From Lachnospiraceae bacterium AB2028 (GTDB taxonomy: Bacteria; Bacillota; Clostridia; Lachnospirales; Lachnospiraceae), in contig JHYJ01000010.1 in the NCBI GenBank assembly GCA_000621425.1, positions 1 to 64,000 on the forward strand: a DNA stretch of 64,000 nucleotides, read 5' to 3'. The position numbers were made by a program, and so were the translations under genes. Positions 6,480-15,071 of this stretch are shown here, piece by piece (position 1 is the stretch's first letter; every line of letters begins with the position of its first letter). The notes under the pieces were generated by a model. The model was not told where the DNA came from and ran no database searches. It saw only the letters and a program-made list of their open reading frames with translations.

Positions 6480-9128
6480 TTACTCCCCATCCACAGCCTT
6501 CATAAATATCTCTTTCTTCACCAGCACATAGTCAGCATCGTGCTTTTCTAAATATTTGCCTGCTTTTTCCATATCCGTCACAAAGGTGCCTTTATACAGG
6601 CCTTCACTTTTTTCCTTTATCTCCCTTAATGCGTCTTTATCAGAATCAATAACAACCACATTCTTTAATACGGCTTTCTCCTGACGGCTCTTTTCCTCTG
6701 CCTGGGTGATCCTGTCTACTTCATCTTGTGAAAGCAGAAGATTCTTAGGAAGGTGTTCAAGCAGTATATTCTCAAGAGCATCAGCCTTTACCGGCTTTGA
6801 AATATAATCGTCAAAACCGTTTTCAAGATAGTACTCCCTGGCTCCTGCCACCGCATCAGCAGTAAGGGCAATTACGGAAACTCCACGCATATCATATTCC
6901 GCACGCATTTTATTAAGCGTGGTTATGCCGTCCATTCCGGGCATCATCTGATCAAGGAAGACTATGTCATAGCTTCTCCTTGCCATCATCTTTATTCCTT
7001 CAGGACCTGACAGTGCAAGATCCGTCCTTATCTTAGTCCGCTCCAAAAGCCCTGCTATAACCTCAAGGTTCATCTCGTTGTCATCCACCACAAGGGCTGA
7101 TGCGTTCGGAGCAATGACCACCGGAATCTCCGCGGCGTTTCCGTTATGCATTTCCCTGATCCTTAGGCTAAAATCACCTATGGGTGTGGGATTTACAACC
7201 GTCATGGGCATGTACACCGTAAATGTGGAGCCCTCTCCGTATACGCTTTCCACATCTATATGGCCGCCCATCAGCTCCACATATGTTCCCGCGATGCTGA
7301 GCCCCAGCCCCGTTCCCTCTATGTTCCGGTTCTTTGTTTCCTCTAAACGGTCAAAAGGCTGGAAAAGCTTTGCCACATCACTTTCCTTTATGCCAATGCC
7401 GGTATCAGCCACAGTAAAGATCAGCGTAACCCTGTCGCCTTCACTTATTTCAGAAGTGTTATTATTCCGTTCCATATCAAGGCTCACCTTCACGAAACCG
7501 CTGTCCGTATACTTCACCGCGTTGTTTATGATATTCAGCATTACCTGCCTGGTCCTGATCTCATCCCCGTTAAACCTGACCGGTATATCCTCTGCAGCAT
7601 CAAAGGAAAACTCAAGTCCCTTATCCTCTGCCTTCTTCTTTACGATATTTGTAAGGTCGTTTATCACGGAACAGATCTCAAAATCAGAAACTACCAGCTC
7701 TGCCTTGCCGGATTCTATCTTGCTTAAGTCCAGGATGTCGTTGATTATGGAAAGCAGCATGTTTCCCGCAGACTTTATGTCAGATGCATACCTGGTTATC
7801 TTTTCATTATCCTTTGCTTCCCTAAGGATCATCTCATCCATTCCCAGTATCGCATTCATTGGAGTTCTGATCTCGTGGGACATGTTCGCAAGGAAGTTTG
7901 TCTTGGTCTCGCTTGCCCTGACAGCCATTGCCGCTTCCTTCTGTGCCTCCCTCACCATATTAAGCTGATGGATTATTGCCAAGGTGATGGTCCAGAAAAG
8001 GCCGATAATAACATATGTGCCCACATGCTTTTCATCAACCGTTATTACGCGGATGATCTCGAAGACACAGGACACCATCAGGCCGATCATACCTATGAAA
8101 CTAATGCGGTAGGACTTATACGCTCCGTTTCTGAAGTCGATTACCATGGTAACGACAGGCACTATTATGATGATGCCTAAAGTAACTGCAATAGAGGGCA
8201 ACATGGTAAGAAAATCCACCGTGGCAGAAAAATGCAGAAGGCAGGCACATACAGTAACAACCTCAAGATAGAAAAGGCAGAATATATATGCCATCCTATA
8301 ACGGTGTTCCTGCAGTACATCCAGATAATAGATAAAAGGATAGGGAATGAGCAGCACCATCAGATATGACATGGTACCGTCTATGTAATAGTGCCTGAAA
8401 GCAAGCTGGAAAAGGCTGGAATCAAATATCAGCCATATAGTCATGAAGAGAACGCCAACACCCATAGCCGTTATAGGGGATTCCATCTTCCTTGAGAACC
8501 GGAGCATAAGACCGATTCCGATTGCAATAAGGGAAATGGAAAGCAGGGCAAAAGTCAGAATAAAATTAACGATATCAAGGACTATTATCTGCTCTATGAT
8601 TCCTAAGCTGTTTCCAATATAAACAGGACGCAGGTTTATGGTGTTATTCCTGTTGGCATAGAATACTATTTTGATAGTCTTGCCCGCATCCTTGGGATAG
8701 AGCTCGACAAAAATATGCAGGCGCTTCAAAGCCCCGCCGATAATGGTATCTTTATTCTTGTCATAGCTTTTGCGAAGCTCTCCGTCAATAAATACGGATG
8801 TGTTGCTGTCGCTGAGATAACATACCCAGGTGTCATCATTTATCACATCAGGGAGTACCGTTTCCAGTACAAGCTCATCCCCGGCTTTCATTTTATAACT
8901 ACTGGGGAAAGATACCGGCTTTCCCTTGTCCCCCGACAGCTTAAAGCCCGTGAGTGCGCTGCAGCTACAGGTTATCTGGTCTGCATCCTTACCCTTAAGC
9001 ATATGAGCCGTAAAAAACGAAAAGGCAAACACAACTATGGCAATGAAAAAAAATGTGATCATAATGACCAGCATTTTCTTCATTTTTTCTTCCTGCTTAT
9101 TTGCTAATTCCGTTTTTGCTACACTCAT
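6480..9128 (-). CDS. Hybrid sensor histidine kinase with multi-helix membrane sensor
   Basis: The 882-residue protein has one membrane helix near 20-42, an extracellular beta-rich domain to about 180, then about seven membrane helices to about 395, a layout like 7TMR-DISM receptors. The kinase core follows with MSHEIRTPMNAI, NAVKYTDSG, DTGIGI and GTGLGL, then a receiver domain with VDDNEMN and the Asp in FLDQMMPG. Residues from about 820 form a tail (NVVVIDSDKDALREIKEK and onward) resembling the tail of the kinase at 2616. The first ATG (9128) has a poor ribosome site, while the ATG at 9083 has AGGAAG at 8 nt and may be the true start. The gene follows the Hpt gene by 39 bp. Confidence 0.9.
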   Translation of the reverse strand: MSVAKTELANKQEEKMKKMLVIMITFFFIAIVVFAFSFFTAHMLKGKDADQITCSCSALTGFKLSGDKGKPVSFPSSYKMKAGDELVLETVLPDVINDDTWVCYLSDSNTSVFIDGELRKSYDKNKDTIIGGALKRLHIFVELYPKDAGKTIKIVFYANRNNTINLRPVYIGNSLGIIEQIIVLDIVNFILTFALLSISLIAIGIGLMLRFSRKMESPITAMGVGVLFMTIWLIFDSSLFQLAFRHYYIDGTMSYLMVLLIPYPFIYYLDVLQEHRYRMAYIFCLFYLEVVTVCACLLHFSATVDFLTMLPSIAVTLGIIIIVPVVTMVIDFRNGAYKSYRISFIGMIGLMVSCVFEIIRVITVDEKHVGTYVIIGLFWTITLAIIHQLNMVREAQKEAAMAVRASETKTNFLANMSHEIRTPMNAILGMDEMILREAKDNEKITRYASDIKSAGNMLLSIINDILDLSKIESGKAELVVSDFEICSVINDLTNIVKKKAEDKGLEFSFDAAEDIPVRFNGDEIRTRQVMLNIINNAVKYTDSGFVKVSLDMERNNNTSEISEGDRVTLIFTVADTGIGIKESDVAKLFQPFDRLEETKNRNIEGTGLGLSIAGTYVELMGGHIDVESVYGEGSTFTVYMPMTVVNPTPIGDFSLRIREMHNGNAAEIPVVIAPNASALVVDDNEMNLEVIAGLLERTKIRTDLALSGPEGIKMMARRSYDIVFLDQMMPGMDGITTLNKMRAEYDMRGVSVIALTADAVAGAREYYLENGFDDYISKPVKADALENILLEHLPKNLLLSQDEVDRITQAEEKSRQEKAVLKNVVVIDSDKDALREIKEKSEGLYKGTFVTDMEKAGKYLEKHDADYVLVKKEIFMKAVDGE

Positions 9129-9167
9129 CCTGTATATAACAGCCTTCCATGTGCCAAACCTATAGAC

Positions 9168-9770
9168 TTACTCTATCGTGGGTATTATCTCTTTTATAAG
9201 CTCTGCAGCCTCGTCATACATGAAGTCACTTATAAGGCCTGCGGCTTCCTTCAGTTTCTGGCGCTGGGTGATCCTGAAAGGATACCCTCCAAGCTTTGTC
9301 GCCAACTCAGCCGACAGGTCATCATCAAAATCATCCAGGGCTTCCAGCAGCTTTTCGGCTGTTTCCTTTGCCTCCTCAGCCGTAATCTCATCACCGGCAG
9401 TTACCTTTTCCATTTCACCAAAAGGCCTTATGGCATCAATTACCCTGGCATAAAGATCCAATGCCAAATGAGTCTTGCTATTAACAAGATCTGCGTCTCC
9501 ATCCTTGGACGCCAGCTCAAGTTCTTCAAATGCATCGCCCAGCGCAGATGCTCCTATCATACGGGAATTGCTTTTTAAAGAATGCACTTTTATGGAATAA
9601 TTTTCCATGTCACCGGCGGACAGGAAATCCTCAAGTGCTTTTTTGTTTGACTCATATCCCCTGAAATACCTCTGCAACGCAGAAACATATTTTTCATTTC
9701 CACCGGTATAGGATATGCCTTCTGTTACAGATATGCCGTTTTCTTTAAGTATGGAAAAATCAAATTCCAT
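9168..9770 (-). CDS. Histidine phosphotransfer (Hpt) protein
   Basis: This is a 200-residue protein whose N-terminal half is an Hpt four-helix domain with the phospho-acceptor histidine in VHSLKSNSRMIGA (around residue 70). The rest is helical and acidic and ends KEIIPTIE. It would carry phosphate from the receiver domains of the two hybrid kinases to a response regulator, most simply the double-receiver protein encoded just upstream. The start at 9770 has a run of seven G before ATG; an upstream in-frame ATG at 9809 lacks a site and would overlap the preceding gene. Part of the signalling operon. Confidence 0.85.
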   Translation of the reverse strand: MEFDFSILKENGISVTEGISYTGGNEKYVSALQRYFRGYESNKKALEDFLSAGDMENYSIKVHSLKSNSRMIGASALGDAFEELELASKDGDADLVNSKTHLALDLYARVIDAIRPFGEMEKVTAGDEITAEEAKETAEKLLEALDDFDDDLSAELATKLGGYPFRITQRQKLKEAAGLISDFMYDEAAELIKEIIPTIE

Positions 9771-9795
9771 CTGTCCCCCCCACTGGCTCAAATGC

Positions 9796-10596
9796 TTATC
9801 CAAGCACATCTATGATCTTTGCTACCATCTCTGACTTTTTCGACGGTTTCAGTATATAGCCCTGGGGCTTAAGCTCCACAAGCGTTTTTACAACAGTCTC
9901 CTTATCAGAGACACCGGTCAAGAATACTATAGGGATATCTTTGTAGTCGGGATGAGCCTTTAATAACTTCAGGACCTCCGGCCCATCCATCTCAGGCATC
10001 ACATAGTCCAACAGTATCAGATCAACCTTGTATTTCTCCAGATACCTGAACACATTTTTTCCCTTATTTATGAGAGTCACTTCGTAGAATTCCGCAAGAT
10101 TTTCCTTGATGGCCGCAAGCTGGTCTGCCTCATCATCCACTACCAGTATGTGCTTGCGGGTAAATTCTTCCTGCTCGTTTTCAAACTCCGTGATCATGGA
10201 AAAATCCATAGAGTTGTTGTCTTTATACTTTTCCTCAAATTCCTCGAGCTTGGTATAAAGGGCCATGAGAGAAACAGGCCTGGCAAGAAATGAGATCTTT
10301 CTCAGCTTCGTATTGTTAATGAAAGTTTTTTTGTCCTCATCATTTGCTATAACGATAATGGAAGAAAAACCTGCCTTGGTACTTTCCTTAAGGACATCAA
10401 AAACTTTTACTGTATCGGCAGTTTCATTTCCGGCACAGACTATTATCACATGGGGCATTTCCGAAAGGACCATATCGAGAAGCGGTGTCTTGGCAGCCTG
10501 ACATTTCATGGGAACATAGCCCCTGTCAGTTTCCAAATGACTGCAGACATCACTTGCTATCTTTCTGTTTCTTCCGGTAACCATTATCCTGATCAT
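9796..10596 (-). CDS. Double-receiver response regulator without output domain
   Basis: The 266-residue protein has two receiver-like domains. The C-terminal one (about 145-266) has all key residues: VDDE for metal binding, the Asp in LLDYVMPEMDG, the Thr in FLTG and the Lys in LKPS. The N-terminal one (about 1-120) has the alternating fold (MIRIMVTGRNR, VIIVCAG, SIIVIAND, LARPVS) but lacks the phospho-acceptor Asp pattern, so it is probably a pseudo-receiver. There is no DNA-binding or enzymatic domain, so output must be by protein contact. The start overlaps the end of the DUF3021 gene by 4 nt, which indicates coupling. Confidence 0.85.
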   Translation of the reverse strand: MIRIMVTGRNRKIASDVCSHLETDRGYVPMKCQAAKTPLLDMVLSEMPHVIIVCAGNETADTVKVFDVLKESTKAGFSSIIVIANDEDKKTFINNTKLRKISFLARPVSLMALYTKLEEFEEKYKDNNSMDFSMITEFENEQEEFTRKHILVVDDEADQLAAIKENLAEFYEVTLINKGKNVFRYLEKYKVDLILLDYVMPEMDGPEVLKLLKAHPDYKDIPIVFLTGVSDKETVVKTLVELKPQGYILKPSKKSEMVAKIIDVLG

Positions 10597-11087
10597 TTAG
10601 CAACCTCTCTGTCGGCTTTCTTGAATTCTTCGAGTTCTTTGTTTATGGCTTTCAGTTCCGCTTTATATGAAAGATAATTTATAAACCAGATAATAAAATA
10701 GACGATGGTCATAATGACAAACATTATGAGTGCAGCCTTGATGTCCTTGAAAGTAAACCATCTCATTGAAAAGGCCAGGGTAAAATAGCTGGTCATGGAA
10801 AGGATGAAATGGATTACTGTGCATCTGATCAGGCTCCAGTTTTCAATGCTGTATACAGCGGCACCTCCCATGCATATCACTCCGTTTATGCCTGAAGCAA
10901 ATGCCTGTATCGTGAATGCCAGCAGCGGATTCCCCACGGCATCCGTGAATTCCGATGCACACAGTTTAAGCTCTGTTCCGTCAGAATTAACTACCGTGGC
11001 CAGAAAAGCACAAAGCAATACACTGAAGATCACTCCAAAACCAAAACCTATAGATGATAAAACGATTACCCTGTGCGAAAACTTCAT
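10593..11087 (-). CDS. DUF3021-family membrane protein, partner of the LytTR regulator
   Basis: The 164-residue protein has four predicted membrane helices (about 8-32, 55-80, 88-108, 118-140) and a charged cytoplasmic tail beginning LSYKAELKAINKELEEF. This is the DUF3021 layout, and such genes usually follow a LytTR regulator, as here with a 17-bp gap. In the streptococcal LytTR regulatory systems HdrRM and BrsRM, a membrane protein in this position inhibits the regulator. The same role is likely but inferred. It overlaps the next gene by 4 nt. Confidence 0.75.
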   Translation of the reverse strand: MKFSHRVIVLSSIGFGFGVIFSVLLCAFLATVVNSDGTELKLCASEFTDAVGNPLLAFTIQAFASGINGVICMGGAAVYSIENWSLIRCTVIHFILSMTSYFTLAFSMRWFTFKDIKAALIMFVIMTIVYFIIWFINYLSYKAELKAINKELEEFKKADREVAK

Positions 11088-11104
11088 CTATACCTCTGAA
11101 CTAT

Positions 11105-11566
11105 TTATACACCAAGAAATTCCTTAAGCGTCTTTACGCAGCTCCTTGAAGCCCATGACTTAGTTCCGTTTTCAAACTCTACGCCAATGGTTCCGGCGAT
11201 GTTTATGTCAAAGCTTTTTACTTTGTAAAGGTTGATGATCTCAGACTGCGATATCCTTATGAACCTGGAAGGGTTTAAGTCCGATTCCAGTCCGGTCAGA
11301 TTCTTTTTGGAAGAATAGCTGCCATTCTCAGTCTCAACGACTACCTTTCTCCCTTCAGTGAATACCCTGATAATATCCCTCTGTGATACGAATTCCACGC
11401 CTTCCTCGCTTCTTGCGGGGATGATCGGAAAATCATTCTCAGACACATTTTCTATGGCATAAATAATATTCTCGACCTGCCTGGTCTTTTCCTTCGTCTG
11501 AATAGTAACTTTCGGATCGAGGTATCTCTCATCCAGCACTACCTCGATATCAACCATCTCTTTCAT
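11105..11566 (-). CDS. LytTR-domain transcriptional regulator
   Basis: This is a 153-residue protein without a receiver domain. Residues about 1-50 form a short N-terminal segment. Residues about 55-153 match the LytTR DNA-binding domain, with the conserved stretch SRFIRISQSEIINLYKVKSF and an aromatic-rich beta sheet. LytTR domains bind tandem direct repeats about 21 bp apart upstream of promoters. The promoter of this gene carries such a pair (11615-11684), matching those at three double-glycine genes, so it probably activates itself and them. GAGGGAGAG precedes the ATG. First gene of a leftward signalling operon reaching to 2616. Confidence 0.88.
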   Translation of the reverse strand: MKEMVDIEVVLDERYLDPKVTIQTKEKTRQVENIIYAIENVSENDFPIIPARSEEGVEFVSQRDIIRVFTEGRKVVVETENGSYSSKKNLTGLESDLNPSRFIRISQSEIINLYKVKSFDINIAGTIGVEFENGTKSWASRSCVKTLKEFLGV

Positions 11567-11614
11567 AACTCTCCCTCATGTAGTAAACGAAATTAGGCAA
11601 AAAATGTCGTAAAT

Positions 11615-11684
11615 ATTATATATTAAACCGGAGTTTGAAAACATAACCCATGTTTATTCCGTTGTTTTTTATGCGCATTCGGTA
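11615..11684 (-). promoter_or_regulatory. Autoregulated promoter of the LytTR operon
   Basis: On the minus strand the distal box TACCGAATGCGCATAA and the more divergent proximal box AACGGAATAAACATGG are 21 bp apart. The -10 TATAAT at 11620-11615 starts 42 nt after the A of the proximal box. This is the same geometry as at the double-glycine genes, but the shared ATCAG-type early transcript is absent. A weaker proximal box with a better -10 would suit a regulator's own promoter. Confidence 0.6.
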
Positions 11685-11843
11685 AATAATAGGAACCATC
11701 CCCTTTTTATCACAATGCAATTCTTTATGAAAAATCCACTTGATTGTGTTATATTGTGTATAACTGTGTCAAAGCAGATTTACATTATACACAATCGTAA
11801 ATACATTTGAACCGATAAATACTTTAGGCAGGAGACAGGCATT

Positions 11844-12570
11844 ATGTTATATGGGGCATTGGAAGCAGGCGGAACAAAAATGGTCTGTGCCATAGGTGAT
11901 GAAAGCGGAAAAATCCTTGAGCAGTGTTCCATCCCTACCCGGATGCCTGAAGAAACACTATCTTCCATAATAGAGTACTTCAGAAAAAAAGAAATATCCG
12001 CACTTGGAATTGCGAGTTTCGGTCCCTTGTGCCTTGATAAATCAAAACCGAAGTACGGATATATCACTACTACACCGAAGCCTGGATGGATGAATTGTGA
12101 CCTTGTGGGAACCCTTGGCAGCGCACTGAATGTGCCCATCGGTTTCGATACTGATGTAAACGGCTCCTTCCCGGTGAAGTGACCTACGGCAGTTCAAAAG
12201 GACTAAGTGATGTTGTATATATAACCATCGGCACCGGGATCGGCGGCGGAGTAATGTCAAACGGAAAACTCCTTCACGGAATGCTCCACCCTGAGCTGGG
12301 ACATATGCTGCTCCGTTCCCATCCTGATGACAGTTTTGCCGGCAGGTGCCCTTTCCACCGCAACTGCTTTGAAGGAATGGCATCAGGTCCTGCCATCGAA
12401 GACAGATGGGGAGCCAGCGGAAAAGAGCTGGCAGGACGTGAAGAAGTATGGAAACTGATGAACTGAATGACCTTTCATCATACATTGTTACTGCAAGCCT
12501 CAATGATGACCAGGGGATAATGGGCTGCATAAAGCTGGCACAGATAGCAGAAGAGGAAGCACTATTGTAA
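11844..12570 (+). pseudogene. ROK-family fructokinase, broken
   Basis: Three pieces of one ROK sugar kinase are visible. The first starts at 11844 with MLYGALEAGGTKMVCAIGDE and keeps GFDTDVNGS, but the frame is lost near 12160-12180 where the normal reading would continue to GEVTYGS. The second frame from about 12179 keeps YITIGTGIGGGV and the zinc-site region HPELGHMLL with HRNCFEGMASGPAIEDRW, then ends at a stop near 12466. The third piece, ELNDLSSYIVTASLNDDQGI to 12570, is the normal C-terminus joined after an internal deletion. The result is one frameshift plus a deletion of roughly the whole third quarter, so no active kinase can be made. The family phosphorylates fructose or related sugars. 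Confidence 0.85.
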
Positions 12571-12630
12571 GACAGCAAAGCATCTCCGTGTCTTGCAACA
12601 TCTCAGATATAGGAAAACTTAAGAAAAACA

Positions 12631-13098
12631 ATGACAACAGAACACACAAACAGAGAAAAAAATATATATCTCAGAAAAGCCACCGCAGATGATGCCCTTG
12701 ACATCCTGGCCTGGCGGAATGATCCGCAGACCAGGGCTGCTTCATTTAATAAGGAAGAAATCGATAAAGAATCACATCTGAAATGGTTCGCCGGAAAGCT
12801 CACTGACGAAAACTGCGAGCTTTACATCCTGACTGACGGCCAGGATAAACTTGGCCACATCCGAGTGGATATAGATGACAGCACCGGAATCATAAGCTAC
12901 ATGATAAATCCCGCTCACAGGGGAAAAGGCTGCGGTACTGAAATAATCCGCCTCCTGGATGCTGCAGTCGATAAACAGGTATCTGTCCTGTCAGCCCTGG
13001 TAGAGAAGGAAAATACCGCATCACAGAAATGCTTTGAACGAAACGGGTATGTGCGGGACGAGGATACGGATGTTATAAAGTATATTAAGGTTCTGTAA
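12631..13098 (+). CDS. GNAT-family N-acetyltransferase
   Basis: The 155-residue protein has the GNAT fold: an early DALDILAWRNDPQTR region, the substrate-side segment DSTGIISYMINP and the acetyl-CoA motif HRGKGCGTEIIRLL (about residues 91-104), then the late ENTASQKCFERNGY typical of RimJ/RimL-like members. The substrate is not clear; similarity to nucleotide-sugar amino acetyltransferases is possible. It follows the broken ROK gene by 60 bp. The AGGAAA site is somewhat distant from the ATG, so the start is less certain. Confidence 0.8.
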   Translation: MTTEHTNREKNIYLRKATADDALDILAWRNDPQTRAASFNKEEIDKESHLKWFAGKLTDENCELYILTDGQDKLGHIRVDIDDSTGIISYMINPAHRGKGCGTEIIRLLDAAVDKQVSVLSALVEKENTASQKCFERNGYVRDEDTDVIKYIKVL

Positions 13099-13142
13099 TT
13101 ATTATTCTCTTGTATCACTATTATTGATAACTGCTTCGCAGT

Positions 13143-13739
13143 TTATCTTCTCAGTGACAGCAGCCAGGCTGCGATGTGAACAGCTTGCTGGAATTTTTCT
13201 TCGGCAATAAGTTTTTCTATTTCATTTGCTGAAAGCTTTGTCACATTCAAAAATTCCGTATCATCAAGATTCTGATCAGAAACCCTATGACAGTTTCTTG
13301 CTACAAAAAGATGGGCATAGTTATCCGCTATGGTCGCATTGGAAGGAACCTTAAGCAATGCCTTCCATTCATCTGACTCGTAACCAGTCTCTTCCCTTAG
13401 CTCACGCTTTGCTGCCTCAAGGGCATCCTCCGCTGAAATACCACCGGAGCCGCCGTATTCCTTGCCATCAGACCTCTCGATTCCACCGGCTGGGAACTCT
13501 GTCGTCACTTCTTCTATTCCCTGTCTATACTGGCGCACACAGAGATATTTTCCCTCCGTATCCGAAGCCACTATCACCACATAATCCTTCCGGCTGTAGC
13601 TGTAATACGGTTCAAAGACACTTCCGTCAGGAAAACGGTAAGCAGACCTGCGGAAGTCGATCCACTCGTCCTGAATGATATGTTCTGTGCTTATTTCCTC
13701 CCATGCAAGGGGATCCTTGTTTTCTTCTTTGTCGTTCAT
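13143..13739 (-). CDS. Nudix hydrolase, ADP-ribose pyrophosphatase-like
   Basis: The 198-residue protein has a beta-rich N-terminal dimerisation region and a Nudix box whose core is AAKRELREETGYE (about residues 112-124), with a long glycine-rich insertion just before it (KEYGGSGGISAEDALEA). A preceding FPAGGIE fits ADP-ribose pyrophosphatases (NudF type), which cleave ADP-ribose to AMP and ribose 5-phosphate. The loop before the box is longer than usual for the family. It is convergent with the GNAT gene and separated from it by 44 bp. Confidence 0.8.
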   Translation of the reverse strand: MNDKEENKDPLAWEEISTEHIIQDEWIDFRRSAYRFPDGSVFEPYYSYSRKDYVVIVASDTEGKYLCVRQYRQGIEEVTTEFPAGGIERSDGKEYGGSGGISAEDALEAAKRELREETGYESDEWKALLKVPSNATIADNYAHLFVARNCHRVSDQNLDDTEFLNVTKLSANEIEKLIAEEKFQQAVHIAAWLLSLRR

Positions 13740-13809
13740 ACTAGCCTCCGTGTCCGGTATTTTCTACAATCTATTTTATTATAAACCTTTAGATCATGTT
13801 TTTATATTT

Positions 13810-13840
13810 AAAAAAAGAGCAGAGATTTAATTCTCTGCTC
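13810..13840 (-). terminator. Rho-independent terminator on the minus strand
   Basis: The arms GAGCAGAGA (13817-13825) and TCTCTGCTC (13832-13840) form a 9-bp stem. On the minus strand the hairpin is followed by seven T. It ends either the Dus transcript or the candidate small RNA at 13841-13975. Confidence 0.8.
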
Positions 13841-13975
13841 TCAATTATCTACCGGCATGTCGTAGAGTATTACCCTTGCATAGCCCTGCATTCTTGTAGT
13901 CCGTTGCAGGTACGGCCCGGTTATTTTCATTATATTCCCAACGCACACATTGTCGAGTCAACCGGTAGTTGAAAA
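13810..13975 (-). ncRNA. Candidate structured small RNA, possibly 6S-like
   Basis: The 190 bp between the Nudix terminator and dus is non-coding but structured. On the minus strand CTACCGG (complement of 13962-13968) can pair with CCGGTAG (complement of 13849-13855), closing a 120-nt domain. Inside it, CCTGCA pairs with TGCAGG around a 14-nt loop, and the RNA would end at the strong terminator at 13810. A long hairpin with an internal open region and a length of about 165-190 nt would suit 6S RNA, but I see no diagnostic sequence and no convincing promoter. It may instead be a structured 3' end of the dus mRNA. Confidence 0.3.
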
Positions 13976-14029
13976 TTCCTATAATTCTACTTCTACTATG
14001 TAAGGCTGAAGAGCCTCTTCTCTAACTAG

Positions 14030-15052
14030 TCAGGATTTCAATATCTGTCTCACCTGCTCTTGATATTCATCTGAACACTTACATTTCTTTATGGCATCAA
14101 GCTGCTTAGAGTACTCAGGATACATACTGCCCATATGAAACCATAATTCCTTCATTTTGAATAAGACATCCCTTTCCCCGGAATAGATTGCAATATATTC
14201 GTTCCAAAGAGTGTCTACATATTCACCCATTAGCTTGTTATCGGGGCGGCAGAACCCGGGATTGATTGCAGCACCCCCTATATCATTGGTCAAACAGCTT
14301 TCGGCAGATTCTTTATTTGCCATATTTATTCCCTCATACGGTACACCCGCCAATGACTTCCGTATCATATCTGCCAGTGCCGGATCAGCCACCAGCCCCC
14401 GGCCTATCATCAGATGATGTACATCAGGGAACAGTTCACAAATCCTTAAGGCATCCGCCACCGTCCTGATATCCCCGTTATAGCATACCGGACACGCTAG
14501 TTTCTCCTTCATTATCCTGAATGCCTCAAGGTCAGGCTTACCGGAATAAAAATCATGCCTTACTCTCGGATGAATGATCACCTCACAGAATGGATAATTT
14601 GCGTATAGTTCCCCAAGGTATTCCGCTTCCTTCGGATCATCAAATCCTATCCTTGTTTTAACGGAAATCTTCGGAAGGTCTGTTGCTGAAAAGACCCCAT
14701 CCAGAAAACACTCCAATGCATAGGTATCCGCCAGCAGCCCGGAACCCTTTTTCTTGGTCACCACCGTAGACGCGGGACAGCCAAGATTTAAGTTCACTTC
14801 ATCGTAACCGGCTGCTGCTATAGTCTTTGCTGCCCATACGAAGTCGTCAGCATTTCCCGTCAGCACCTGAGGAACAAGCGCAGGATCATATGGCATAAAT
14901 TCTCTTGTCTCCCTGTGCTTAAATTTATGATTTTTATTTGCCGCCAGGAAGGGCGTATAATACCGGTCCACGCCACCGAAGAATTCACGATGAACTCTCC
15001 TGTATGTGGGACCGGTAATGCCTTCCATTGGTGCAAAGCTTATAGTCACCAT
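14030..15052 (-). CDS. tRNA-dihydrouridine synthase
   Basis: The 340-residue protein reduces uridines in the tRNA D loop with FMN and NADPH. It has the Dus signatures: FAPMEGITGPTYRRV at the start, NLNLGCPASTVVTKKKGSGL with the catalytic cysteine (about residue 92), SVKTRIGF, HPRVRHDFYSG and VCYNGDI, then LMIGRGLVADPALAD for FMN phosphate binding. Full length. It lies 19 bp downstream of guaA on the same strand and is probably co-transcribed. Confidence 0.9.
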   Translation of the reverse strand: MVTISFAPMEGITGPTYRRVHREFFGGVDRYYTPFLAANKNHKFKHRETREFMPYDPALVPQVLTGNADDFVWAAKTIAAAGYDEVNLNLGCPASTVVTKKKGSGLLADTYALECFLDGVFSATDLPKISVKTRIGFDDPKEAEYLGELYANYPFCEVIIHPRVRHDFYSGKPDLEAFRIMKEKLACPVCYNGDIRTVADALRICELFPDVHHLMIGRGLVADPALADMIRKSLAGVPYEGINMANKESAESCLTNDIGGAAINPGFCRPDNKLMGEYVDTLWNEYIAIYSGERDVLFKMKELWFHMGSMYPEYSKQLDAIKKCKCSDEYQEQVRQILKS

Positions 15053-15071
15053 CTTACTTATCAGTTTTCTA

